Positions 33,231 to 40,536 of a stretch of DNA of 64,000 nucleotides are shown in pieces; within the stretch, counting starts at the first letter, position 1, and each line of letters starts with the position of its first letter. Source of the DNA: Bacillus fungorum (GTDB lineage: Bacteria > Bacillota > Bacilli > Bacillales > Bacillaceae_G); NCBI RefSeq assembly GCF_002746455.1, contig NZ_NWUW01000001.1, positions 1 through 64,000 on the forward strand, read 5' to 3'. Position numbers and translations under genes: made by a program. Under the pieces are notes generated by a model. That model ran no database searches and was not told the DNA's origin. It saw only the letters and a list, made by a program, of their open reading frames with translations.

Positions 33231-33767
33231 ATGTTGAATGTTGCACTAGTAGTTGGTTTTAATTCTGATTTAGAGGCGCAATCAATTCGAGCATCGCTTG
33301 AATATTTTGGGGCAAGAGTTGTAACATATTGGATTGGTAGACCGAAAGATTTCATCGATATTCTTTCTGGAAAGGGTTTATATAATGATATCAATTATGT
33401 TGTCTTTTGCTTTCATGGTGAGGAAGGAAAGTTTGTCATGGAAGAATTAGGTGAAGATATATATGAACAAGATGAACCGAGGGGATACTTTGGTGCAGCA
33501 GAAATTAATAAATATGCAAAATTGCATAATACACATATTGTAAATAGTGGGTGTACGTTAGGGGAACGAAAACTAGCAGAATCTTTTCTACGCAGTGGAG
33601 CGAAATCGTACATTGGATCGATAGATTATGTAGACGGGAATGCAGCACTTATGTTTACAATACGCTTATTTTATGGGCTTATTAACCATGAAAAAACGTT
33701 AGAATGTGCTTTTCAAGAGGCGAAATTAATCGATGAGGAGACACATACATTTCAATTCTATAAATAG
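33231..33767 (+). CDS. CHAT/caspase-like small protein
   Basis: The 178-residue protein has no signal or membrane segment. It reads as a stripped CHAT/caspase fold: a hydrophobic strand and helix at the start (VALVVGFNSDLEAQSIRASL), then VVFCFHGEEGKF with His62, then THIVNSGCTLGERKLAESFL with Cys108, then GAKSYIGSIDYVDGNAALMF and a final helix FYGLINHEKTLECAFQEAKL. The His-Gly and Gly-Cys placement is that of clan CD peptidases. Activity is not shown. It is linked with the phosphatase gene. Confidence 0.6.
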   Translation: MLNVALVVGFNSDLEAQSIRASLEYFGARVVTYWIGRPKDFIDILSGKGLYNDINYVVFCFHGEEGKFVMEELGEDIYEQDEPRGYFGAAEINKYAKLHNTHIVNSGCTLGERKLAESFLRSGAKSYIGSIDYVDGNAALMFTIRLFYGLINHEKTLECAFQEAKLIDEETHTFQFYK

Positions 33768-33808
33768 TGAAAACGCATTTATTTTATATTCGAATAAATG
33801 CTTTTCAC
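33767..33808 (+). terminator. Terminator after CHAT-like gene
   Basis: A long stem, GTGAAAA-GCATTTATT with AATAAATGC-TTTTCAC, with one bulged base. Confidence 0.75.
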
Positions 33809-33840
33809 ATTTAACTCACATTTTTTTTACATTTTTTCAA

Positions 33841-33855
33841 TGAAAATGATTATCA
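33841..33855. promoter_or_regulatory. Fur-box-like site upstream of doxX
   Basis: TGAAAATGATTATCA matches the 7-1-7 Fur consensus TGATAATNATTATCA at 14 of 15 positions. It is 175 bases before the DoxX gene. The region 33809-34029 otherwise shows only short repeats (GTAACT, twice) and no gene. Confidence 0.55.
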
Positions 33856-34029
33856 CTTATGGTATGATATGTTCAAGTTTTTACAGGTAATAAAAGTTAC
33901 TATATAAACGTTAGTTTTTAATGTTTCATACATATGTCACGAATTATTCATAATTAATGTTTGTAAAATAAGTAACTAATGTTATTATATTATCTGTAAC
34001 TGAATTAATTACAACTTTAGGAGGAAGAT

Positions 34030-34530
34030 ATGGTTATTCAATTTTTAAGAGAAAACAAAGCAGTTTCTTTTGTGTTAGCAGTAATCCGAGTGTATCTTGG
34101 TTACACATGGCTAATGGCTGGAATCGGTAAACTACAAGGAAAAGGTTTCGATGCAACTGGTTATTTACAAGGTGCAATTGAAAAATCTAAAGGAGCACAA
34201 CCGGCTGTTCAATCTTGGTGGGCATCATTTTTACAAGATTTCGCAATTCCAAATGTTGATCTATTTAATACACTTGTAACGTGGGGAGAAATTTTAGTCG
34301 GAATTGGTTTAATTGTAGGCTGTTTAACAAAAACAGCGGTCTTTTTCGGTCTTGTAATGAACTTTTCCTATATGTTTAGTGGGTCAATTGGTGTGAACCC
34401 TGAACTGGTTATCTTATCTATGTTTGTTCTTGTTTCTGGTATGAACGCTGGAAAACTTGGACTTGATGGCTTTGTTATCCCAAAAGTTTTAGGATCAAAA
34501 ACTCAAAAACGCCAAAAGCAAGCTGCTTAA
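34030..34530 (+). CDS. DoxX-family membrane protein
   Basis: The 166-residue protein has four membrane segments with the DoxX start VIRVYLGYTWLMAGIGKLQGKGF, then VTWGEILVGIGLIVGCLT and LVMNFSYMFSGS. It is longer than CatD and ends in a basic tail. DoxX proteins are linked to redox and thiol stress. The ATG follows TAGGAGGAAG. The possible Fur box 175 bp upstream hints at an iron link. Confidence 0.82.
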   Translation: MVIQFLRENKAVSFVLAVIRVYLGYTWLMAGIGKLQGKGFDATGYLQGAIEKSKGAQPAVQSWWASFLQDFAIPNVDLFNTLVTWGEILVGIGLIVGCLTKTAVFFGLVMNFSYMFSGSIGVNPELVILSMFVLVSGMNAGKLGLDGFVIPKVLGSKTQKRQKQAA

Positions 34531-34536
34531 TATATG

Positions 34537-34576
34537 AAAACGGGTATCTCAAAATGAGATGCCCGTTTTATTTTTC
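34537..34576. terminator. Bidirectional terminator doxX/hydrolase
   Basis: Arms AAAACGGGTATCTC and GAGATGCCCGTTTT with T tracts on the plus strand. Confidence 0.85.
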
Positions 34577-35452
34577 AGTAATTATAGGGTTTTTGTCAAA
34601 GAAATCTTTCACATACCCTACAAATTCCTGTGGTTCCTGCCGAAATGGTGCGTGATAACCTTTTTCGATAATATGGAAAGTACTATTTTTTAAGAACTGA
34701 TGATACGTTTCTCCTTCTTTCCAAGAAACGCTACTATCATTTCTTCCCCATATAATTAAGGTTGGTTGTTTCATTTCAGTTGCATTGATTTGAAGACGTC
34801 TAGGCCATAATTTCATTTTATTGTAATGCTCTTCATCATTACGTTTAAACTTCACTTTGCCCTCATCATAATCTGCAATAGCAGAAACGGTATTTAAGTT
34901 AGTCGATAACTGTGGTTTTGGTGAACCTTGTTTATTAACGAATGTATGAGGACCACCTGTAGCATCAGTTAAAATAAGGTGGGTAACGGCTTCAGGATAT
35001 AAATATGTTAAATTAAGAGAAATTTCTCCGCCCATTGAGTGGCCCAGTATTGCAAACGAATCGTAACCTAGTTTTTTCATTAATTTATAATACAAATTTG
35101 CATGAGTTGGGAAAGAATAATAAAAATCCATCGGCTTAGATGAGCGTCCGAATCCTAAAGCATCTACAGAAATAATTGTATGATCTTTTGCTAAGTCTGA
35201 GTAAATCTTTTGAAAACCATCTGAGGATCCTCCAAATCCATGGATCATAAGTAAAGGTGGTTTTTCATTACCAATCTTTTTGAAGTAAATGGTTTGACCA
35301 TCTATTTCGACCATTTTTTCCTCGGTAGCTAGTTTTGCTGTAAGTGTATTTTTAACTTGTTTTACTTGTTCTACTGGCTTTTTTGCTGCACTACATCCTA
35401 CTAATAGTGTAAGAGTAAGACAACCTACCATAAAATAGCTAAATCGCTTCAA
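34568..35452 (-). CDS. Alpha/beta hydrolase lipoprotein
   Basis: The 294-residue protein has a lipoprotein signal with Cys20 (LLVGC), so it is anchored outside the membrane. The alpha/beta hydrolase core has the oxyanion motif LLMIHGFGGSSDGF, the nucleophile elbow GHSMGG (Ser139), the acid in IIWGRNDSSV and the catalytic His in KGYHAPFRQ. It resembles MhpC-type esterases; the substrate is unknown. It ends within the terminator shared with doxX. Confidence 0.87.
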   Translation of the reverse strand: MKRFSYFMVGCLTLTLLVGCSAAKKPVEQVKQVKNTLTAKLATEEKMVEIDGQTIYFKKIGNEKPPLLMIHGFGGSSDGFQKIYSDLAKDHTIISVDALGFGRSSKPMDFYYSFPTHANLYYKLMKKLGYDSFAILGHSMGGEISLNLTYLYPEAVTHLILTDATGGPHTFVNKQGSPKPQLSTNLNTVSAIADYDEGKVKFKRNDEEHYNKMKLWPRRLQINATEMKQPTLIIWGRNDSSVSWKEGETYHQFLKNSTFHIIEKGYHAPFRQEPQEFVGYVKDFFDKNPIITEK

Positions 35453-35467
35453 TTAGGTGTCCCCTTT

Positions 35468-36301
35468 CTAACATAACGCTGTATCTATCATAGCAAATAG
35501 CATATTACGATTTCCAGGAAGTTGGCTACCATTTTTTATCATAAGAGGTGAAAGGAGCGTTTCTTGGAAATTTTCTGTTTGAAGAAATTTGCGAAATGAA
35601 AATTGTGAATGTGGGACATCAATCCTCACTGTGCCATTCCAACATTCACATATGTTTTGTAGTAATTGAATAGCATCTTCTTCTCGTTTGGTGATAAGTG
35701 GATTGATACATAATATATTACCTTTTTGTATGCATAAGGAAAAAGCTTCTATACAGTTATTTCTCTCAATCTTAAAAGAGTGGCTGGTTCTTGGTAATAG
35801 TAATGAATAAAGTAAAGAACGATTAGCACCAGTTGTAATTTGATCGAGAGAAATAAGCGATATAAGGTCTTTTTCTTTTACTTGTTGTGTATGAGTGATA
35901 TGTGTCTTAGTAGTTTGTTTTTCAAAACGATGAATTGTCGTTACTGTTTGAAATCCGCATGATGTATAAAGAGGCTCGCCAGCTTTTGTTGCAATAAGTG
36001 CAATTGGTTGTTTTGGATGAGTGTGTTCTAAGCAGTGATTAAGCAAAATACGCCCGATGCCTCGGCCTTGAAAATTAGGATGGACGATTAACATACCAAT
36101 AGTAGAAAAACTATTTTTAAAAGGAAATACCCCTCCAGCTGCAATCAGTTTATTTTCATACATATAACCGATAAATGTGCCGAGAGAAAGATACATTTCG
36201 AATTGTTTTTTCATAAATGCTTTATCTTGTAACCATCCAATAGCTTTGCAAAGGTCGAGTAAATCAAAAATAAAAGTTTTATCTAGCTTTATTATTTTCA
36301 T
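35468..36301 (-). CDS. GNAT acetyltransferase with C-terminal extension
   Basis: The 277-residue protein has an N-terminal GNAT domain (about 1-130) with the acetyl-CoA loop VHPNFQGRGIGRILLNHCLEH and TSCGFQTVTTIHRFEK. A second part of about 145 residues follows (partial repeat of a GNAT-like or sterol-carrier fold, as in GNAT_acetyltr_2/DUF-type Bacillus proteins). The substrate is unknown. It stands 15 bases upstream of the hydrolase gene on the same strand and may be co-transcribed with it. Confidence 0.78.
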   Translation of the reverse strand: MKIIKLDKTFIFDLLDLCKAIGWLQDKAFMKKQFEMYLSLGTFIGYMYENKLIAAGGVFPFKNSFSTIGMLIVHPNFQGRGIGRILLNHCLEHTHPKQPIALIATKAGEPLYTSCGFQTVTTIHRFEKQTTKTHITHTQQVKEKDLISLISLDQITTGANRSLLYSLLLPRTSHSFKIERNNCIEAFSLCIQKGNILCINPLITKREEDAIQLLQNICECWNGTVRIDVPHSQFSFRKFLQTENFQETLLSPLMIKNGSQLPGNRNMLFAMIDTALC

Positions 36302-36436
36302 AAATGTTCACCACATTTCTATTAATTTTCATAAAAGTAGATTGAAAATGTTAAATAAGAGATTTACGTTAAATGAAATCCAACTTGTTTATATTTAGAT
36401 TGTAAAGGTCATAATGGTTGATACGAAAAGACAAAG

Positions 36437-36484
36437 TTATACAAATTATAACTGATATTTACATAAGTTAACAAAAAATTTACA
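36437..36484 (+). promoter_or_regulatory. PhoP-box repeats upstream of alkaline phosphatase
   Basis: TT(A/T)ACA-like repeats recur about every 10-11 bases: TTATAC (36437), TTATAA (36446), TTTACA (36458), TTAACA (36468) and TTTACA (36479). This is the direct-repeat pattern bound by PhoP~P in phosphate starvation. Confidence 0.75.
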
Positions 36485-36562
36485 TATAACTAATTTTCTC
36501 TTAATAGTCTTCCGTTAAATTTGATAGTGGGAAATGAATAACCTAATTAGGGGGACAATACA

Positions 36563-37948
36563 GTGAAAAAGTTTGTGAAAAAAGCATGGCCATTTGCAGT
36601 TGTGGCGTCGTTAGCAGTTACTTCGGTGGCAACATGGAATTTTACACGTTCAAGTGAGATAAATGCAGATGAGAGCGGAAGTAATGCAAAAATCAAAAAT
36701 GTTATTGTGCTAATCGGGGATGGTATGGGACCGTCTTATATGACGGCTCATCGTTATATCAAAGACAATCCAAAAACTTTTGAGATGGAATCTACAGAAT
36801 TTGATAAGCATCTTGTAGGAACACAAAAAACATATCCGGAAGATGAACATGAAAATATTACAGACTCTGCATCGGCAGCAACAGCTATGTCAGCAGGGAT
36901 TAAAACATATAATGCGGCAATCGCGGTTGATAATGATAAAGCAGAAGTGAAAACTGTTCTTGAACAAGCGAAAGAAAAAGGGAAATCAACAGGATTAGTT
37001 GCTACTTCTGAAATTACACATGCAACACCAGCTGCTTTCGGTGCGCATGACATTAGTCGTAAAAATATGGACGCAATTGCAAATGATTATTTTGATGAGA
37101 AAATTAAAGGGAAGCATAAAGTAGACGTTATGCTTGGCGGCGGCGTAAAAAACTTTGTTAGAAAAGATCGTAATCTTACAGAAGAGTTTAAGAAATCTGG
37201 TTATAGCTACGTAACAGATCGCAATCAATTGTTAAATGATAAAAACGATCAAATTCTAGGTTTATTTGCACCAGGCGGTTTAGATAAAATGATTGACCGT
37301 AATGAGAAGACACCTTCATTAGAAGAAATGACAAATGCAGCAATTGAGCGTTTGAACAAAAATAAAAATGGTTTCTTCTTAATGGTTGAAGGAAGTCAAA
37401 TTGACTGGGCAGGACATGATAATGATATCGTTGGTGCAATGAGTGAAATGGAAGACTTTGAAAAAGCATTTAAAGCAGCGATTGAATTTGCGAAAAAAGA
37501 TAAAAATACGTTAGTTATTGCAACAGCAGACCACGCTACTGGCGGATTATCTTTAGGTGCAAATGGCGAGTATAACTTTAAAGTAGAGCCAATTAAAGCT
37601 GCAAAACGCACACCAGACTTCATGGCAAATGAGATTGCAAAAGGTGCAAATGTAGAAGAAACATTAAAAAAATATATTGATTTACAATTAACACCAGAAG
37701 AAATTAAAGCGGTAAATGATATTGCTCCTTCAAAAGATGTAACAAAGATTGATAATGCAATTGAAGATATTTTCAATAAGCGTTCGGTTACAGGATGGAC
37801 AACAGGTGGACATACAGGAGAAGATGTAAACGTATATGCATTTGGACCTGGTAAATACTTGTTCTCTGGCGTTCAAGAGAATACAAATATCGCTAAACGT
37901 GTCTTTGATATTGTTGGCGGTGGCGATCCGAATAAAGGAAGACGCTAA
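36563..37948 (+). CDS. phoA: Alkaline phosphatase
   Basis: The 461-residue secreted enzyme releases phosphate from monoesters. It has a signal peptide (about 1-33) and the metal-binding VIVLIGDGMGPSYM (Asp53), followed by the catalytic serine in DSASAATAMSAG (Ser102). Later metal ligands are in SQIDWAGHDND, ATADHATGG and TGGHTGEDV. The start is GTG, after GGGGGAC. The PhoP repeats upstream fit induction by phosphate limitation. B. subtilis has several paralogs (phoA/phoB); which one this equals is not certain. Confidence 0.93.
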   Translation: MKKFVKKAWPFAVVASLAVTSVATWNFTRSSEINADESGSNAKIKNVIVLIGDGMGPSYMTAHRYIKDNPKTFEMESTEFDKHLVGTQKTYPEDEHENITDSASAATAMSAGIKTYNAAIAVDNDKAEVKTVLEQAKEKGKSTGLVATSEITHATPAAFGAHDISRKNMDAIANDYFDEKIKGKHKVDVMLGGGVKNFVRKDRNLTEEFKKSGYSYVTDRNQLLNDKNDQILGLFAPGGLDKMIDRNEKTPSLEEMTNAAIERLNKNKNGFFLMVEGSQIDWAGHDNDIVGAMSEMEDFEKAFKAAIEFAKKDKNTLVIATADHATGGLSLGANGEYNFKVEPIKAAKRTPDFMANEIAKGANVEETLKKYIDLQLTPEEIKAVNDIAPSKDVTKIDNAIEDIFNKRSVTGWTTGGHTGEDVNVYAFGPGKYLFSGVQENTNIAKRVFDIVGGGDPNKGRR

Positions 37949-37956
37949 TTATAAAT

Positions 37957-37992
37957 GAAAGTGAGGCGAAATGCCTCACTTTTCTTTTTAGG
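37957..37992 (+). terminator. Terminator after phoA
   Basis: Arms AAAGTGAGGC and GCCTCACTTT followed by TCTTTTT. Confidence 0.88.
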
Positions 37993-38002
37993 AGATGGGA
38001 AG

Positions 38003-38470
38003 ATGAGGGCTTTTTTCAGAGGGATAGGATCCCTTCTAATAGGTGTATTCTTGCTAGTTGGATGTCAATCCAAAGAGAATAAGATAGAACAAAAATCTAC
38101 TACTACAAAAGCTGAGGAAAAGGTACAAATAACGAAAGAAGAAGAGAAATCGATTCAAGATGTTATGGAGAAATTTGTACAGACGACAAATGAAAAAAAT
38201 CTTGCTAAACATATGGATTTATTTTCAAAGAAGATGCCTAGTGCTGAAGACTTAAAAACGCAAAAAGAAGCAGCTTTTCAAAAGGGGAATAAGAAAATTG
38301 AATTAGAACATATAGACATGAAAGCTAGTAAAGCAGGGTATGTTGTTGTTGAAACAAAGGAAAAGGAACTAGATGGGGAGGTCACTCTTCAGAAGAAAGT
38401 ACAGTATGCACTTGGAAAAGAAGAGGATGGTTGGAAAATTGAAGAGGTTCGCACGATAGAGAAGAAATAA
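38003..38470 (+). CDS. Lipoprotein of unknown function
   Basis: The 155-residue protein has a lipoprotein signal with Cys21 (LLVGC), a short Lys/Thr-rich linker and a charged alpha/beta domain (about 50-155) with the feel of an NTF2-like or DUF4878 fold (DVMEKFVQTTNEKNLAKHMDLF). No family is firmly recognised. The ATG at 38003 is chosen because TAGGAGATGG precedes it. The preceding gene is terminated 12 bases upstream, so it probably has its own promoter or weak read-through. Confidence 0.7.
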   Translation: MRAFFRGIGSLLIGVFLLVGCQSKENKIEQKSTTTKAEEKVQITKEEEKSIQDVMEKFVQTTNEKNLAKHMDLFSKKMPSAEDLKTQKEAAFQKGNKKIELEHIDMKASKAGYVVVETKEKELDGEVTLQKKVQYALGKEEDGWKIEEVRTIEKK

Positions 38471-38497
38471 AGTTGGACTTTCCGTAAATAGCGCAAA

Positions 38498-38528
38498 AAG
38501 GTTCTCATTGGCGAGAACCTTTTTTTAT
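38498..38528. terminator. Bidirectional terminator lipoprotein/relP
   Basis: Arms AAAAGGTTCTC and GAGAACCTTTT followed by TTT. Confidence 0.88.
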
Positions 38529-39175
38529 AGTGGTAACATAATTTGATTTGAGCATGCTTCAATATCATCAATATCTTGACGGATTGTTGCCATTTTATTG
38601 TCGAGATCTTCAGCTTTCATTGCTGCATCATGCAGTTCATCTTTTAAATACTCAGGTATTTTCCCTTCATATTTATAATAGAGTTTATGCTCTAAACTTG
38701 CCCAGAAGTCCATTGCCAGCGTACGTAACTGAATTTCTGCAAATACATCTTTTGTACCAGAATTTAGTGATAAAGGATATTTAATAATCATGTGTAAACT
38801 TTTATAGCCATTTTGTTTTGGATTAGCGATATAATCTTTTACTTCTATGATTTCCATATCTTCACGTTTTTGAATGACATTTTTTAAATGATAAATATCT
38901 TCTACGAAGCAACATGTAATACGAATGCCAATGATATCTTGTAAATGCGTTTGTGCATTTTCAACTGTCGGTAATAAATTTTTACGTTCTAGCTTTTTAA
39001 TAATACTTTCAGGTTGTTTTAATCTTGTTTTTATATGTTCAAACGGGTTGTAATCCTCTAAAAATTGAGCTTCCCGGTTCATAATTTCAAATTTAGTTTT
39101 TAACTCTTCTAAAGCAAATGTATACGGTAGTACAAAAGCTTTCCAATAGTTAACTGTTGATTGATTATATTCCAT
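38525..39175 (-). CDS. Small alarmone synthetase, YwaC/RelP type
   Basis: The 216-residue enzyme makes (p)ppGpp from ATP and GDP or GTP and lacks a hydrolase domain. The RelA_SpoT synthetase pattern includes IGIRITCCFVEDIYHL, NGYKSLHMIIKYPL and the family signature AEIQLRTLAMDFWASLEHKLYYK. The opening WKAFVLPYTFALEELKTKF is closer to YwaC (SAS2) than to YjbM (SAS1). A very small ORF with a strong ribosome binding site lies 40 bases upstream. Confidence 0.92.
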   Translation of the reverse strand: MEYNQSTVNYWKAFVLPYTFALEELKTKFEIMNREAQFLEDYNPFEHIKTRLKQPESIIKKLERKNLLPTVENAQTHLQDIIGIRITCCFVEDIYHLKNVIQKREDMEIIEVKDYIANPKQNGYKSLHMIIKYPLSLNSGTKDVFAEIQLRTLAMDFWASLEHKLYYKYEGKIPEYLKDELHDAAMKAEDLDNKMATIRQDIDDIEACSNQIMLPL

Positions 39176-39215
39176 TTATATACACACCTTTTCCTATTTA
39201 CAAGTGAGGTTGTTA

Positions 39216-39287
39216 TTATACTAAATACCAAAGCATATAAGCGCAAGCAGCAAATGATGAGATCATAAAACGATATTTAGTTTTCAT
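39216..39287 (-). CDS. Putative 23-residue hydrophobic peptide
   Basis: The frame encodes MKTKYRFMISSFAACAYMLW plus YLV and a stop. It has a strong, well-spaced ribosome binding site (AAAGGAGTTGAAAGT then ATG). The peptide is a single basic-then-hydrophobic segment able to span a membrane. It ends 40 bases before the alarmone synthetase on the same strand. A leader peptide or membrane microprotein is possible; there is no family support. Confidence 0.5.
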   Translation of the reverse strand: MKTKYRFMISSFAACAYMLWYLV

Positions 39288-39526
39288 ACTTTCAACTCCT
39301 TTCGAGTAAGATTCTATATGATTAAACGTGATTGTTAATAAGTTCACTATGTACAATTCCTATAGTAATAGATTCGTGTGAATTTCGTATGAACTAATTG
39401 TTTCAGCTTTTTGTCTTTTTTTGTAAAGCATCATTACTATCCATAATTTAAAGTTTTTTTATTTGATTTATCTTATTGTATAAATTAATGTATATTTAAA
39501 TTTATAGTTATTAAGGAGGCTATACG

Positions 39527-40150
39527 GTGAACTTTGAAGAATTAGCAATGGCTAGACGTTCCGCAATGAAATTTGTACAAGGAATAGAAATCCCTGATGA
39601 GGATTTTAAAAAAATATTTGAGCTAACAAAGCTTTCTCCATCTTGTTACAATTTGCAACATACGCATTATGTCGTAATTCGTGATCAAGAGCGAAAAGAA
39701 AGATTAAAAGAGTTAGCTTTTAGGCAATATAAAGTATCGAGTGCATCTGCTGTAATACTTGTTTGTGGTGATAAGAGAGCATACCAAAATGTCGAAAATA
39801 TTTATTTCGGTATGAAGGTTTTAAAGATGATTGATGAATGTGAATATGAAGATACCATTAGGCAAACGAAAGGGCTATATGAAGGAAAAGGAGAACGCTT
39901 CATGGAAGAGGAAGCGATTAGAAATGCTTCGTTAAGTGCGATGACTTTTATGTACGCTGCTAAATATTACGGCTATGATACGTGTCCAATGATTGGTTTC
40001 GATGAAAAAGCAGTACAAAGTGAATTAAATATGCCGGAGCATATAGTACCTGTTTTAATGATTACGATAGGAAAAAGTGATACTACTAAAACTCGCCCAC
40101 GAGGATATCGAAAGCCGATTAGTGAGTTTGTTACATATGAGACATTTTAA
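39527..40150 (+). CDS. Nitroreductase-family flavoprotein
   Basis: The 207-residue protein starts with the family pattern ARRSAMKFVQGIEIPDEDFKKIFELTKLSPSCYNLQ, with flavin-phosphate-binding Arg and the S-x-x-N element. The C-terminal KTRPRGYRKPISEFV is also typical. Members of this type (MhqN/YodC) reduce quinones or nitroaromatics with NAD(P)H and FMN. The start is GTG after AAGGAGG. No partner gene is adjacent. The region 39288-39526 before it has no further gene. Confidence 0.87.
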   Translation: MNFEELAMARRSAMKFVQGIEIPDEDFKKIFELTKLSPSCYNLQHTHYVVIRDQERKERLKELAFRQYKVSSASAVILVCGDKRAYQNVENIYFGMKVLKMIDECEYEDTIRQTKGLYEGKGERFMEEEAIRNASLSAMTFMYAAKYYGYDTCPMIGFDEKAVQSELNMPEHIVPVLMITIGKSDTTKTRPRGYRKPISEFVTYETF

Positions 40151-40174
40151 TAAAAAGTATAAAGTACTAAAAAT

Positions 40175-40203
40175 AAAAGGGTTCTATTTAGAACCTTTTT
40201 GTT
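40175..40203 (+). terminator. Terminator after nitroreductase
   Basis: The stem GGTTCTA / TAGAACC is followed by TTTTTG. Confidence 0.75.
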
Positions 40204-40209
40204 TTGCAA

Positions 40210-40262
40210 TTGACAAATAGAATAAAGTTATATAACATATAAATCGTAATCATTACGTTTTA
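40210..40262 (+). promoter_or_regulatory. Promoter and Zur-type operator of rpmG
   Basis: TTGACA (40210-40215), a 17 bp spacer and TAACAT (40233-40238) are followed by a palindrome at 40240-40262 with core CGTAATCATTACG. It matches the B. subtilis Zur box (TAAATCGTAATNATTACG) and covers the start-site region. Confidence 0.8.
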
Positions 40263-40294
40263 TTTGCAATCTTTGAAAGAAAGGAGAATTACAT

Positions 40295-40444
40295 ATGCGT
40301 GTAAATATTACCTTAGCTTGTACGGAGTGCGGAGATCGTAATTACATTTCTAAAAAAAATAAACGAAATAATCCAGAGCGCATCGAACTAAAAAAATATT
40401 GTCCACGATTAAAGCGAGTAACGTTACATCGTGAAACGAAGTAG
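40295..40444 (+). CDS. rpmG: Ribosomal protein L33 (zinc-ribbon reduced paralog)
   Basis: The 49-residue protein of the 50S subunit has the L33 pattern [15 protein letters not shown] and the C-terminal TLHRETK. Two cysteines (CTEC) and one further (KKYCPRL) are present, but the fourth zinc ligand is Leu and not Cys. This is expected of the copy that no longer needs zinc. The Zur box upstream fits expression under zinc limitation. It was too short for routine ORF calling. Confidence 0.93.
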   Translation: MRVNITLACTECGDRNYISKKNKRNNPERIELKKYCPRLKRVTLHRETK

Positions 40445-40478
40445 AAGACTAGAGATATTTCTAGTCTTTTTTTTCTTA
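40445..40478 (+). terminator. Terminator after rpmG
   Basis: Arms AAGACTAGA and TCTAGTCTT are followed by a T-run. Confidence 0.88.
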
Positions 40479-40536
40479 TAGTTCTTTGGTTTTGTTTGTT
40501 ATAATTACCTTAAATTGTAATAAAAGGAGAGGTATG

